A DNA stretch of 64,000 nt from Pseudomonas sp. QTF5 (GCF_000512695.2 NZ_AZRW02000023.1:25791-89790), one strand, 5' to 3'; positions 43,590 through 52,875 are shown, numbered from the stretch's first letter. The notes: generated by a model from the letters alone, not told the origin. Numbers and translations: made by a program.

Positions 43590-44308
43590 GACTCACCTCG
43601 TTCAGTGGCTGTCGGGTTAGCGCCGTCCTGGTAGTGACGGGCGATATTGCGTTTGGAGACGCCGATGTGACGGCGCATCAACAACTCGGCCAATTCACCG
43701 TCACGGTCGGCGATGGCATCGAGAATTCGGTGGTGTTCGGCAAACGCCTGGCGCGGCCGATTGGGCGTGGTGGAAAACTGGATGCGGTACATGCGCACCA
43801 GCTGATAGAGCTCACCGCACAGCATCTGGGTCAGGGTGCGGTTGCCGCTGCCCTGGATGATCCGGTAATGAAAGTCGAAATCGCCTTCCTGCTGGTAGTA
43901 GCCGACACCTGCCTGAAACGCCGCATCGCGCTCGTGGGTTTCGAGCACGCGGCGCAGTTCGTCGATTTCTTCGACCGTCATGCGTTCAGCCGCCAGACGG
44001 CACGCCATGCCTTCCAGGGATTCGCGAATTTCATAGAGTTCCAGCAATTCAGCGTGGCTCAGCGACACCACCCGCGCCCCGACGTGCGGCACGCGAACCA
44101 GCAGGCGCTGGCCTTCCAGACGGTGAATGGCCTCACGCAGTGGCCCGCGGCTAATGCCGTAGGTGCGCGCCAGCTCTGGCTCGGAGATCTTGCTGCCCGG
44201 GGCGATCTCGCCTTTGACGATGGCCGCCTGAATGCGTCGGAAGACGTTTTCGGAAAGTGTTTCCGAGTCGTCCTGAACTGTGACCGGGGGATCGAGTTGA
44301 TCCAGCAT
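43586..44308 (-). CDS. GntR-family (FadR/VanR-type) regulator of the prp operon
   Basis: 240 residues. N-terminal winged helix: DSETLSENVFRRIQAAIVKGEIAPGSKISEPELARTYGISRGPLREAIHRLEGQRLLVRVPHVGARVV in family order. The C-terminal FCD domain has metal/ligand residues (ELYEIRESLEGMACRLAAERM; FDFHYRIIQGSGNRTL). First gene of the prp operon, probably an autorepressor released by a methylcitrate-cycle intermediate. ATTGTCGACA sites lie directly upstream. This is not the sigma-54-type PrpR of enterics. Confidence 0.92.
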   Translation of the reverse strand: MLDQLDPPVTVQDDSETLSENVFRRIQAAIVKGEIAPGSKISEPELARTYGISRGPLREAIHRLEGQRLLVRVPHVGARVVSLSHAELLELYEIRESLEGMACRLAAERMTVEEIDELRRVLETHERDAAFQAGVGYYQQEGDFDFHYRIIQGSGNRTLTQMLCGELYQLVRMYRIQFSTTPNRPRQAFAEHHRILDAIADRDGELAELLMRRHIGVSKRNIARHYQDGANPTATERGES

Positions 44309-44393
44309 ATTGTCGACACCTTGAATACCAATGCCGCAAAAACTAGCGAATATGGCCGATCACGTCAAAGGATAAATCGATATTGTCGACAAT
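44309..44393 (-). promoter_or_regulatory. Probable GntR operators upstream of the prp operon
   Basis: ATTGTCGACA occurs at 44309-44318, touching the gntR start codon, and again as a perfect 12-bp palindrome ATTGTCGACAAT at 44382-44393. TTGT-N-N-ACAA palindromes are the usual operator form for FadR/VanR-type GntR repressors. Two sites about 73 bases apart in the promoter region suggest autoregulation. The rest of the 298-bp gap to the next gene shows nothing definite. Confidence 0.6.
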
Positions 44394-44606
44394 CGTCTAA
44401 TAACCCGCTGCACCATAAGGAAGCAACACCTCAAGTTATAGCCGTCGGCCAGCGCTGGCGCCATAAACCCACCGTGCTAGAATGCCGCCCGCATTTGCTT
44501 GTCATCTGCATTGCCTGTCATAAAAAGCGGATAGGCATACCGAGGGAGCTTGTGCAGCAATGCCAGGGCCTTGAATTGAAGAACGGACCGCTGCGCACCA
44601 GGATTT

Positions 44607-45143
44607 ATGAGACTCAAGCCCTTCACTACATTCCTATGTCTTTTTGGCCTGCCAGGTTTCGCCGCGGCAGGGGAAAAGACTGTGTATGGCCTCAATGAGT
44701 ACGCTTCGCTGGACGGCATCAATCTGGAAGTCGCCGCCAAACTCGACACCGGGGCGAAAACCGCTTCGCTGAGTGCCCGCGACATCAAACGCTTCAAACG
44801 CAATGGCGAATCCTGGGTGCGCTTCTATCTGGCTATCGACGCCGCGCATTCGCACCCGATCGAACGACCGCTGGCCCGTGTCAGCAAGATCAAGCGCCGG
44901 GCCGGCGACTACGACCCGGAAGAAGGCAAGAAATACACCGCCCGTCCGGTCATCGAGCTGGATATCTGCATGGGTTCGGCTTTACGCAGCATCGAAGTGA
45001 ACCTGACCGACCGCAGTGCCTTCCAATACCCGCTCTTGATCGGCTCCGAAGCGCTCAAACGCTTCGATGCGCTGGTCGACCCCAGTCTTAAATACGCTGC
45101 TGGCAAACCCGCCTGCGCCACCGACGCACATACCGCAGAGTAA
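44607..45143 (+). CDS. Retropepsin-like/ATP-dependent zinc protease family protein (COG4067)
   Basis: 178 residues. Signal peptide-like start (FTTFLCLFGLPGFAAAGEKT), so probably exported to the periplasm. AAKLDTGAKTASLSARDI contains the DTGA motif of retropepsin-like aspartic proteases; ARPVIELDICMGSALRSIEVNLTDRSAFQYPLLIGSEAL follows as in the family. It is often encoded beside a transglutaminase-7TM gene and an ATP-grasp gene, as here (5 bases before the next). Biochemical role poorly known; older annotation calls the family an ATP-dependent zinc protease. Confidence 0.8.
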   Translation: MRLKPFTTFLCLFGLPGFAAAGEKTVYGLNEYASLDGINLEVAAKLDTGAKTASLSARDIKRFKRNGESWVRFYLAIDAAHSHPIERPLARVSKIKRRAGDYDPEEGKKYTARPVIELDICMGSALRSIEVNLTDRSAFQYPLLIGSEALKRFDALVDPSLKYAAGKPACATDAHTAE

Positions 45144-45148
45144 TTCCA

Positions 45149-46684
45149 ATGCGCTCTCTTACCCTCCATCTGAAACTGCTGATCGCCATCCTGGTGGTGC
45201 TGGGCATTTCAGTTACGGCCTATCAGATTTTCGTACTCGGTATTCCGGTGACCGAAGACGCCACCGACGACTTGTGGAACATCGACGCCAAGGTCGAGTT
45301 CGTCGCCAACCCCAAGGATCCGATCAAGATCCAGATGTTCGTGCCGCCGCTGAGCCGCGACTACGTGAGCCTCAACGAGAGTTTCATTTCCAACAATTAC
45401 GGCGTGTCGGTGAACCGTGTCGACGGCAATCGCAAGGTCACCTGGTCGGCGCGTCGGGCCAAGGGCAACCAGACCCTTTATTACCGTCTGGTGCTGACCA
45501 AACGCTACAGCGGTGAAAAATCCAAGGTCAAAGGCCCGACCTTCCGCGACAGCATCGCCGTCGAAGGCCCGGAAAAAGTCGCCGCCGACGCCCTGCTCGC
45601 GCCGATCCGTCAGCATTCGGCCGACGTCGAAACCTTCATCGGCGAAGCCATCAAGCGCGTCAACAACCTCAACGACGACAACGTCAAACTGCTGCTGGCC
45701 GGCGATCCGTCCACCGTGAACAAAGCCAAAATCGTCGAGCTGGTACTGTCCATCGCCCACGTGCCGGTGGAAAAGGTTCACACCATCCGCCTGGTGGCCG
45801 ATCAGCCGCAAATGCCTGAACTCTGGTTGCGCAGCTTCAACGGCACCGACTGGCTGTACTTCAACCCGGAGACCGGCGAACAGGGCCTGCCCACCGACCG
45901 CTTGCTGTGGTGGACCGGCGACGAAAACCTGATCACCGTCGATGGGGGCAAGAAAGCCAACGTCACGTTCAGCCTGAACAACAGCGAAATGAATGCCATT
46001 CGCCTGGCCAAGCTGACCGACGAAAACTCCGACGCCAACTTCCTCGAATACTCGCTGTACGGCCTGCCGCTGCAAACCCAGCAGACTTTCATGATCATGG
46101 TGATGATCCCAATCGGCGTGCTGGTGATCCTGATCCTGCGCAACCTGATCGGCATTCAGACACTCGGCACCTTCACTCCGGTGCTGATCGCCCTCGCCTT
46201 CCGGGAAACCCAGCTCGGTTTTGGCATCGTGCTGTTTACGATCATCACGGCGCTGGGGCTGTCGCTGCGCTCCTACCTTGAACATCTGAAGTTGCAAATG
46301 CTGCCGAGGCTGTCGGTGGTGCTGACCTTCGTGGTGGTGCTCATCGCGATGATCAGCCTGTTCAGCCACAAACTCGGCCTGGAGCGCGGGTTGTCAGTGG
46401 CGCTGTTCCCGATGGTGATTCTGACCATGACCATCGAACGCCTGTCGATCACCTGGGAAGAGCGCGGTGGCGGCCATGCCATGAAAGTGGCGATCGGCAC
46501 GCTGATCGCCGCCTCCCTGGCGCATCTGATCATGAGCGTGCCGGAGCTGGTGTACTTCGTGTTCACCTTCCCGACAATCCTGCTGATCCTGGTGGGCTTC
46601 ATGCTGGCCATGGGTCGCTATCGCGGTTACCGCCTGACCGAACTGGTGCGTTTCAAGGCTTTCCTGAAGAAGGCTGACGCCTGA
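45149..46684 (+). CDS. Inactive transglutaminase fused to seven-helix membrane domain
   Basis: 511 residues. An N-terminal helix (LLIAILVVLGISVTAYQIFV), then about 250 periplasmic residues resembling a transglutaminase fold without a clear Cys-His-Asp triad, then from about residue 305 seven hydrophobic helices (FMIMVMIPIGVLVILILRNLIGIQTLGTFTPVLIAL onward). This architecture is the known '7TM_transglut' pairing with ATP-grasp ligases. The stop overlaps the next start (TGATG). Confidence 0.82.
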   Translation: MRSLTLHLKLLIAILVVLGISVTAYQIFVLGIPVTEDATDDLWNIDAKVEFVANPKDPIKIQMFVPPLSRDYVSLNESFISNNYGVSVNRVDGNRKVTWSARRAKGNQTLYYRLVLTKRYSGEKSKVKGPTFRDSIAVEGPEKVAADALLAPIRQHSADVETFIGEAIKRVNNLNDDNVKLLLAGDPSTVNKAKIVELVLSIAHVPVEKVHTIRLVADQPQMPELWLRSFNGTDWLYFNPETGEQGLPTDRLLWWTGDENLITVDGGKKANVTFSLNNSEMNAIRLAKLTDENSDANFLEYSLYGLPLQTQQTFMIMVMIPIGVLVILILRNLIGIQTLGTFTPVLIALAFRETQLGFGIVLFTIITALGLSLRSYLEHLKLQMLPRLSVVLTFVVVLIAMISLFSHKLGLERGLSVALFPMVILTMTIERLSITWEERGGGHAMKVAIGTLIAASLAHLIMSVPELVYFVFTFPTILLILVGFMLAMGRYRGYRLTELVRFKAFLKKADA

Positions 46685-47670
46685 TGTTCGGTCTCTGGAA
46701 GACCTGGAAAGCCCTGGAGGCCCGGGGCATCATGGGGATCAATCGGCGCAACGCAGACTACGTGCTCAAGTACAACAAGCGCAGCCTGTACCCGATCGTC
46801 GATGACAAGATCATCACCAAGGAGCGCGCCATCGCCGCCGGCATTCATGTGCCGGAGCTGTATGGCGTGATCTCCACCGAGAAAGAAATCGACAACCTCG
46901 ACGCGATCATCGGCGGGCGCAACGACTTCGTGGTCAAACCGGCCCAGGGCGCCGGTGGCGACGGCATTCTGGTGATCGCCGACCGCTTCGAGGGCCGCTA
47001 TCGCACGGTGTCGGGAAAGATCATCAGCCATGAGGAAATCGAGCACCAGATTTCCAGCATCCTGACCGGCCTGTACTCGCTCGGCGGTCACCGTGACCGC
47101 GCGTTGATCGAATACCGCGTGACCCCGGACCAGATCTTCAAAAGCATCAGCTATGAAGGCGTGCCGGACATTCGCATCATCGTATTGATGGGCTATCCGG
47201 TGATGGCCATGTTACGTCTGCCTACCCGCCAGTCCGGCGGCAAGGCCAACCTGCATCAGGGCGCCATTGGTGTCGGTGTCGATCTGGCGACCGGCCTGAC
47301 ATTGCGCGGCACCTGGCTGAACAACATCATCACCAAACACCCGGACACCACCAACGCCGTGGACGGCGTGCAACTGCCCTACTGGGACGGTTTCATGAAA
47401 CTCGCCGCCGGCTGCTACGAGCTGTGCGGGCTGGGTTACATCGGGGTCGACATGGTGCTCGACCAGGAAAAAGGGCCGCTGATTCTTGAGCTTAATGCCC
47501 GACCGGGGTTGAACATTCAGATCGCCAACGATTGCGGGTTGACGTTGCGTACCCACGCGGTCGAAGCGCGACTGGAAGAATTGAAAGCGCGCGGGATAAC
47601 CGAAACGGTGCAGGAACGCGTGGAGTTCGTTCAGGAAATGTTTGGGCATATTCCTGCGGTTGAGGGTTGA
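46684..47670 (+). CDS. ATP-grasp ligase (alpha-L-glutamate ligase-like)
   Basis: 328 residues. ATP-grasp features: NRRNADYVLKYNKRSLYPIVDDKI, phosphate-binding loop FVVKPAQGAGGDGILVI, and the metal site GVDMVLDQEKGPLILELNARPG (Glu-Asn pair). The family joins a carboxylate to an amine and resembles RimK. With the two preceding genes it forms a conserved trio suggested to make or trim a peptide-like modification. The acceptor is unknown. Confidence 0.85.
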   Translation: MFGLWKTWKALEARGIMGINRRNADYVLKYNKRSLYPIVDDKIITKERAIAAGIHVPELYGVISTEKEIDNLDAIIGGRNDFVVKPAQGAGGDGILVIADRFEGRYRTVSGKIISHEEIEHQISSILTGLYSLGGHRDRALIEYRVTPDQIFKSISYEGVPDIRIIVLMGYPVMAMLRLPTRQSGGKANLHQGAIGVGVDLATGLTLRGTWLNNIITKHPDTTNAVDGVQLPYWDGFMKLAAGCYELCGLGYIGVDMVLDQEKGPLILELNARPGLNIQIANDCGLTLRTHAVEARLEELKARGITETVQERVEFVQEMFGHIPAVEG

Positions 47671-47690
47671 TCCGAGACCGAGGCGCGACA

Positions 47691-47756
47691 TTCGCGGGCA
47701 AGCCTCGCTCCTACATGGACGCCGCTGTACCTGTAGGAGCGAGGCTTGCCCGCGAA
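47691..47756. repeat. REP doublet with 25-bp perfect arms
   Basis: TTCGCGGGCAAGCCTCGCTC at 47691 onward to ACA at 47715, and its exact complement at 47732-47756, 16 bases apart. It follows the ATP-grasp gene by 20 bases and may end its transcript. Confidence 0.85.
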
Positions 47757-47885
47757 GGCTGACTAACAGCCACCCAATCTTTCAACCCTGGCACCAACAG
47801 TTCAATCCCCGACATCCCCTCTAGGAGCAAATCCTGCAGAGGACTACAATCGCTCCCCCGCCTCGATGGCTGATCTGCCCCGCCC

Positions 47886-49223
47886 ATGTTGACCTGTTCC
47901 GTACACCCGCTGCCCTATCGCGCCAACCCCGCCGAATACTTCGCGGCGATTCGTCATGCCCCCGGTGCCGTGCTGCTCGACAGCGGTCGGCCGAGCGCCG
48001 AGCGTGGGCGTTATGACCTGCTCAGCGCCTGGCCGCTGGAGCAATTGGCCGTATTACCGGACGAAAGCGGCAGCCACTTCCTGCAACGCCTTCGCGACAC
48101 TCTGACGCGACTCGGCGAAGCCGCTGTTCCTTTCGACCTGCCTTTTGCCGGTGGCCTGATCGGTTATCTGAGCTACGACTTCGGCCGGCATCTGGAAAAC
48201 CTGCCGAGCCAGGCGCGGGACGACCTGCAATTGCCCGACGCACGTTTCGGGCTGTACGACTGGGCCCTGATCAGCGATCACCACTTGGCCACCAGCCAAC
48301 TGGTGTTTCACCCAACGCTGATCGACAGCGAACGACAGCGGCTGATCGAACTGTTCACGCAATCTGCACCTCAGAAAATCGAGCCTTTCAAACTGGACGG
48401 CCCGATGAGTGCCGACCTGAGCGCCGATGACTATCGACAAGCCTTCGAACGCATTCAGCAATACATCCAGGCCGGCGACTGTTATCAGGTCAACTTCGCC
48501 CAGCGCTTTCGCGCGCAATACCAGGGCGACCCATGGGCCGCGTACTGCGCTTTACGAGCGGCGTGCCCGACACCGTTTTCCGGCTTCCAGAGCCTGCCCG
48601 ACGGCGACGCCGTGCTGAGCCTGTCGCCGGAGCGTTTCGTTAAAGTCAGCGAGCGCCACGTCGAAACCCGCCCGATCAAAGGCACCCGCCCCCGCGGCCT
48701 GACTGCTGCTGAAGATGCGGCGAACGCCGCCGAACTGCTGGCCAGCCCCAAGGACCGCGCGGAAAACCTGATGATCGTCGATTTGCTGCGTAACGACCTC
48801 GGCCGCACCTGCCGCATCGGCTCGGTGCGGGTGCCGGAGTTGTTCAGTCTGGAAAGCTACCCGAACGTGCATCACCTGGTGAGTAGCGTTACCGGCGAGC
48901 TGGGGGATGGCAAGGATGCGCTGGATTTGATCGCCGGCAGCTTCCCCGGCGGCTCGATTACCGGCGCGCCGAAGATTAGGGCCATGCAGATCATCGATGA
49001 GCTGGAACCGACCCGTCGTGGGTTGTATTGCGGTTCATTGCTGTACCTGGACGTGCGCGGTGAGATGGACAGCTCCATCGCTATCCGCAGCTTGCTGGTC
49101 AAGGATGGGCAGGTGTGCTGCTGGGGCGGCGGCGGAATCGTCGCGGATTCGGACTGGCAGGCGGAATATCAGGAATCGATAACCAAGGTGAAGGTGTTGC
49201 TCGATACCTTGCAGAACCTCTGA
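47886..49223 (+). CDS. pabB: Aminodeoxychorismate synthase component I
   Basis: 445 residues, chorismate-binding family. The motif RPIKGTRPRG holds the Lys typical of PabB (TrpE has Ala at this place). Others: GDCYQVNFAQRF, LMIVDLLRNDLGRTC, SFPGGSITGAPKIRAMQIIDELEPTRRGLYCG. It aminates chorismate for p-aminobenzoate and folate with a PabA amidotransferase encoded elsewhere. Monocistronic, between two REP doublets. Confidence 0.95.
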   Translation: MLTCSVHPLPYRANPAEYFAAIRHAPGAVLLDSGRPSAERGRYDLLSAWPLEQLAVLPDESGSHFLQRLRDTLTRLGEAAVPFDLPFAGGLIGYLSYDFGRHLENLPSQARDDLQLPDARFGLYDWALISDHHLATSQLVFHPTLIDSERQRLIELFTQSAPQKIEPFKLDGPMSADLSADDYRQAFERIQQYIQAGDCYQVNFAQRFRAQYQGDPWAAYCALRAACPTPFSGFQSLPDGDAVLSLSPERFVKVSERHVETRPIKGTRPRGLTAAEDAANAAELLASPKDRAENLMIVDLLRNDLGRTCRIGSVRVPELFSLESYPNVHHLVSSVTGELGDGKDALDLIAGSFPGGSITGAPKIRAMQIIDELEPTRRGLYCGSLLYLDVRGEMDSSIAIRSLLVKDGQVCCWGGGGIVADSDWQAEYQESITKVKVLLDTLQNL

Positions 49224-49234
49224 TACCGCACTTC

Positions 49235-49381
49235 TGTGGCGAGGGGGCTTGCCCCCGTTGGGGTGCGAAGCGCCCCCAAAACCCGACACCGCGAATCTTC
49301 AAATAGAACGCATGCACCGGTTTACGACTGCTTCGCAGCCGAACGGGGCGATGCGGCGTTCCGACAAGCCCCCTCGCCACA
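49235..49381. repeat. Inverted repeat between pabB and thrH
   Basis: TGTGGCGAGGGGGCTTG at 49235 and CAAGCCCCCTCGCCACA ending at 49381 are perfect complements about 110 bases apart; the interior has a further GGGGCG/CGCCCC pair. Same family as the palindrome at 16249 but in extended form. It lies between convergent gene ends. Confidence 0.8.
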
Positions 49382-49390
49382 ATATTGTGT

Positions 49391-50008
49391 TTACAAACTC
49401 AACGCCCGGTTCGAAGCCTTGATGAACTCCTGCTTCAACTCGGCAAAGCTGTGCACCGCCGGAAATTGTGGAAACTCGCGAATCACATTATCCGGTGCAT
49501 GGAACAGGATCCCGGCATCCGCCTCGCCCAGCATCGTCGTGTCGTTGTAAGAATCACCCGCCGCGATCACCCGGTAGTAGAGGCTCTTGAACGCCAACAC
49601 CGACTGACGCTTGGGATCTTTCTGACGCAGTTGATAGCCCGTGACGCAACCGGAATCGTCAGTAATCAGACGATGGCAAAGCAACGTCGGAAAGCCCAGT
49701 TGACGCATCAGCGGCTGGGAGAATTCGTAAAAGGTGTCCGACAAAATCACCACCTGAAAGCGCTCACGCAGCCAGTCGACGAATTCGCTGGCGCCTTCCA
49801 GAGGCTTGAGCGTGGCGATCACTTCCTGGATGTCGGAAAGCTTCAGGCCGTGCTCGTCGAGAATCCGCAGGCGCTGCTTCATCAACACGTCGTAATCGGG
49901 AATGTCCCGAGTGGTGGCCCTGAGGGAGTCAATCCCGGTTTTTTCGGCAAAAGCGATCCAGATTTCCGGGACCAGCACACCTTCAAGATCCAGACAGGCA
50001 ATTTCCAC
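49391..50008 (-). CDS. thrH: Phosphoserine phosphatase/homoserine phosphotransferase ThrH
   Basis: 205 residues from GTG at 50008, with GGGAG 8 bases upstream; this gives the P. aeruginosa ThrH length. HAD motifs: DLEGVLVPEIW (the nucleophile motif has DLEG in place of DxDG, typical of ThrH), VVILSDTFYEF (motif II), KRQSVLAFKSL (Lys) and AAGDSYNDTTMLGEA (motif IV). It dephosphorylates phosphoserine and can move phosphate to homoserine, a bypass of ThrB. Confidence 0.95.
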   Translation of the reverse strand: MEIACLDLEGVLVPEIWIAFAEKTGIDSLRATTRDIPDYDVLMKQRLRILDEHGLKLSDIQEVIATLKPLEGASEFVDWLRERFQVVILSDTFYEFSQPLMRQLGFPTLLCHRLITDDSGCVTGYQLRQKDPKRQSVLAFKSLYYRVIAAGDSYNDTTMLGEADAGILFHAPDNVIREFPQFPAVHSFAELKQEFIKASNRALSL

Positions 50009-50181
50009 AAGACACTCCCATTTTGTACTGTTTATTGAGTCGAGCGAGCAAAAGGACTGCCGAACTCTAGCGACTCGTCCTTCTCTGTGCAACGCAGAGG
50101 GCGCACCAGCCGCCGCAGGATTTTGTTACCATCGGCACATATAGAGCGCCCAGCGCCACCGACCTGTAGGAAGCCGCCCTG

Positions 50182-50922
50182 ATGAGCCCATCGTTCGATG
50201 TCGTGGAACTCGCCACGACCTATGCCAACAAATCCGCCCAAGACATCCTGAAACTCGCGTTCGCCGAGTTCGGCGATGACCTGTGGATTTCTTTCAGCGG
50301 CGCCGAGGATGTGGTGCTGGTGGACATGGCCTGGAAGCTGAACAAGAACGTCAAGGTGTTCAGCCTCGACACCGGCCGCTTGCACCCCGAGACCTACCGC
50401 TTCATCGAGCAGGTGCGCGAGCACTACAAGATCGACATCGAAGTGGTGTCGCCTGACTACACCAAACTCGAACCTTTCGTGAAGGAAAAAGGCCTGTTCA
50501 GTTTCTACAAGGACGGCCATGGCGAGTGCTGCGGCATCCGCAAGATCGAGCCGTTGCGTCGCAAGCTCTCGGGGGTGACCGCCTGGGCCACCGGCCAGCG
50601 TCGGGACCAGAGCCCAGGCACCCGCAGCGCGGTCGCCGTGCTGGAAATCGATACCGCGTTCTCCACCCCGGAACGCACTCTGTACAAATTCAACCCGCTG
50701 GCGCAAATGACCAGCGAAGAAATCTGGGGTTACATCCGCATGCTCGAGCTGCCATACAACAGCCTGCATGAGCGCGGGTTCATCAGCATCGGCTGCGAGC
50801 CTTGCACCCGTCCGGTGTTGCCAAACCAGCACGAGCGCGAAGGTCGTTGGTGGTGGGAAGAAGCCACGCAGAAAGAATGCGGGCTGCATGCCGGCAACAT
50901 CATCAGCAAATCCAAAGCTTAA
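50182..50922 (+). CDS. cysH: Assimilatory adenylyl-sulfate (APS) reductase
   Basis: 246 residues. PAPS/APS reductase core (ISFSGAEDVVLVDMAWKL; VFSLDTGRLHPETY) plus the four cysteines of a [4Fe-4S] cluster in ECCGIRK and IGCEPCTRP, and the C-terminal catalytic KECGLH. The cluster marks the APS-using bacterial/plant type. It makes sulfite for cysteine synthesis. The 173-bp gap to divergent thrH should hold both promoters. Confidence 0.96.
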   Translation: MSPSFDVVELATTYANKSAQDILKLAFAEFGDDLWISFSGAEDVVLVDMAWKLNKNVKVFSLDTGRLHPETYRFIEQVREHYKIDIEVVSPDYTKLEPFVKEKGLFSFYKDGHGECCGIRKIEPLRRKLSGVTAWATGQRRDQSPGTRSAVAVLEIDTAFSTPERTLYKFNPLAQMTSEEIWGYIRMLELPYNSLHERGFISIGCEPCTRPVLPNQHEREGRWWWEEATQKECGLHAGNIISKSKA

Positions 50923-50952
50923 AAAATCACAGTCGTAGACCGCGTTATCGTT

Positions 50953-51047
50953 CATCGCGGGCAAGCCACGCTCCCACAGGTTTTGTGTCGTTTACATCAT
51001 TACGATACGACTCAAAACCCTGTGGGAGCGGGCTTGCTCGCGAAGGC
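50953..51047. repeat. REP doublet between cysH and the LysR gene
   Basis: ATCGCGGGCAAGCCACGCTCCCACAGG with its inverted partner CCTGTGGGAGCGGGCTTGCTCGCGA (split units), and an inner AAACC/GGTTT-type stem (GGTTTTG...CAAAACC). Between convergent genes. Confidence 0.82.
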
Positions 51048-51070
51048 CGCACCTCGGTTCTAAATCAGAC

Positions 51071-51994
51071 TCACAGAGCACTGAACCGCGCGCCCAACCC
51101 CTGCTCCGTAAACTGCTCAATGATGAAATCGACAAACGCCCGGGTCTTTCCCGGTAGCAGTTTGTGTTCGGCGTAATAGATGGAGATGTTGCCATCGTCG
51201 ACGTACCAGTCAGGCAGTACCCGCTGCAACGTCCCGGTATCCAGATAACCCACGGCAAACGGCATGCTCACCAACGCAATGCCCAACCCCTGAGCCGCCG
51301 TGGCGCAGGCGGCTTCCGAATCGCTCATGGTCATCCGCGTCTTGAGTGTCAGCGGGCTGTGTTGCCGGGTGCGACTGGTCAACTGCCAGGAACGCACGCG
51401 TCCCGTCTGCGGCGAGCGTATCAAGATGCCGTCGTGGTGTTTGAGGTCGTCAGGCTCGACGATCGTCTCGTGCCCCGCCAAGTACTCGGCTGAAGCCACC
51501 AATACCCGATGGGCGGGCGTCAGCTTGCGCGCCACCACCCCTTGGGGCAGCTCGAATCCGCCACCAATCGCAGCATCGAACCCTTGGCCAATCAGGTCGA
51601 CCTGGCGGTTATCGAAATGCCAGTCCGGGTTGATCGCCGGAAAGCGCTGCAGAAACTCGCCCAGCAACGGCACGATGTACAAGCGCCCGAACACTGTGCC
51701 CATGCTGACCTTGAGCGTTCCCGCCGGGCGTCCTTCGGCGCTGGCCAGGTTGGCCACCGCATTCTGGATCGTGTGCAGACTGGCGCTGACTTCGCCGAGA
51801 AACAGCTGGCCGGCCTCAGTCAGCGTCAGGCTGCGCGTGCTGCGCTGGAACAGCCGCACACCCAGTCGCGCCTCCAGCTTGGCGACGCTCTTGCCCACCG
51901 CCGCCGGCGTCAGGCTCAAGCGCCGCGCCGCTTCGGCGAAGCTGCCGACCTCGGCGCTACGCACGAAGCATTCGATACTGCTGAAGGTTTCCAT
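51071..51994 (-). CDS. LysR-family transcriptional regulator
   Basis: 307 residues from ATG at 51994 (a GTG lies three codons earlier). N-terminal winged helix FVRSAEVGSFAEAARRLSLTPAAVGKSVAKLEARLGVRLFQRSTRSLTLTEAG in family order, then a substrate-binding domain. Belongs to the AaeR/DmlR-like CrgA group by the FDAAIGGGFELPQGVVARKL pattern. Divergent from the SDR gene with 124 bases between, so the SDR is its likely target. Confidence 0.9.
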   Translation of the reverse strand: METFSSIECFVRSAEVGSFAEAARRLSLTPAAVGKSVAKLEARLGVRLFQRSTRSLTLTEAGQLFLGEVSASLHTIQNAVANLASAEGRPAGTLKVSMGTVFGRLYIVPLLGEFLQRFPAINPDWHFDNRQVDLIGQGFDAAIGGGFELPQGVVARKLTPAHRVLVASAEYLAGHETIVEPDDLKHHDGILIRSPQTGRVRSWQLTSRTRQHSPLTLKTRMTMSDSEAACATAAQGLGIALVSMPFAVGYLDTGTLQRVLPDWYVDDGNISIYYAEHKLLPGKTRAFVDFIIEQFTEQGLGARFSAL

Positions 51995-52118
51995 AAGCGC
52001 CACTATAAACTTCTGGTTTACACAGACTATAGCAATGACGGTCTACCCGCTGGGTAGTGCGAAGCCGATACTCGACTCCGACAACAAGGCAGCCCGCCTT
52101 GAATTTCTGGAGATCGAC

Positions 52119-52865
52119 ATGACCACTCAACACCTCAGCGGCAAAGTAGCTCTGATTCAAGGCGGTTCACGCGGCATCGGTGCTGCCATCGTCAAACGCC
52201 TGGCCGCCGAAGGCGCTACCGTCGCCTTCACTTACGTCAGCTCCACCGCAAAAGCCGAAGAGCTGCAAAACAGCATCATCAGCGCAGGCGGCAAAGCCCT
52301 GGCCATCAAGGCCGACAGCGCCGATGCCGTCGCGATTCGCAATGCCGTTAATGCCACCGTCGAAGCCTTCGGTCGCCTGGACATCCTGGTTAACAACGCA
52401 GGCGTTTTGGCCGTCGCACCGCTGGAAGACTTCAAACTCGAAGACTTCGACCAGACCCTGGCCATCAACGTACGCAGTGTGTTCATCGCCACCCAGGAAG
52501 CGGCCAAACATATGACCGAAGGCGGTCGCATCATCAACATCGGCAGCACCAATGCCGAGCGCATGCCCTTCGCCGGTGGTGGCCCGTATGCCATGAGCAA
52601 ATCGGCGCTGGTCGGCCTGACCAAAGGTCTGGCTCGCGACCTCGGCCCACGGGGCATCACCATCAATAACGTGCAACCGGGCCCGGTCGACACTGACATG
52701 AACCCCGCCAGCGGCGACTTCGCTGAAAGCCTGATCCCGCTGATGGCCGTGGGTCGTTATGGCAAAGTGGAAGAAATCGCCAGCTTCGTCGCCTACCTTG
52801 TCGGTCCCGAAGCCGGCTACATCACCGGTGCCAGCCTGACCATCGACGGTGGTTTCGGCGCCTGA
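52119..52865 (+). CDS. Short-chain dehydrogenase/reductase
   Basis: 248 residues from ATG at 52119 with TGGAG 8 bases upstream. The frame is open for 800 bases upstream across the LysR gene but that part is antisense. Classical SDR: GGSRGIGAAIVKRL cofactor loop (a Gln replaces the usual Thr before it), NNAG at about residue 90, INIGSTNA, and catalytic Tyr-Met-Ser-Lys in GGPYAMSKSALVGL. C-terminal PEAGYITGASLTIDGGFGA. Probably NADP-dependent; substrate unknown. Confidence 0.92.
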   Translation: MTTQHLSGKVALIQGGSRGIGAAIVKRLAAEGATVAFTYVSSTAKAEELQNSIISAGGKALAIKADSADAVAIRNAVNATVEAFGRLDILVNNAGVLAVAPLEDFKLEDFDQTLAINVRSVFIATQEAAKHMTEGGRIINIGSTNAERMPFAGGGPYAMSKSALVGLTKGLARDLGPRGITINNVQPGPVDTDMNPASGDFAESLIPLMAVGRYGKVEEIASFVAYLVGPEAGYITGASLTIDGGFGA

Positions 52866-52875
52866 TACAGGTCAC

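Noticed and set aside
51300..52118. Upstream in-frame extension of the SDR gene
   Set aside because: It runs antisense through the LysR gene. SDR homology and a good ribosome site begin only at 52119.
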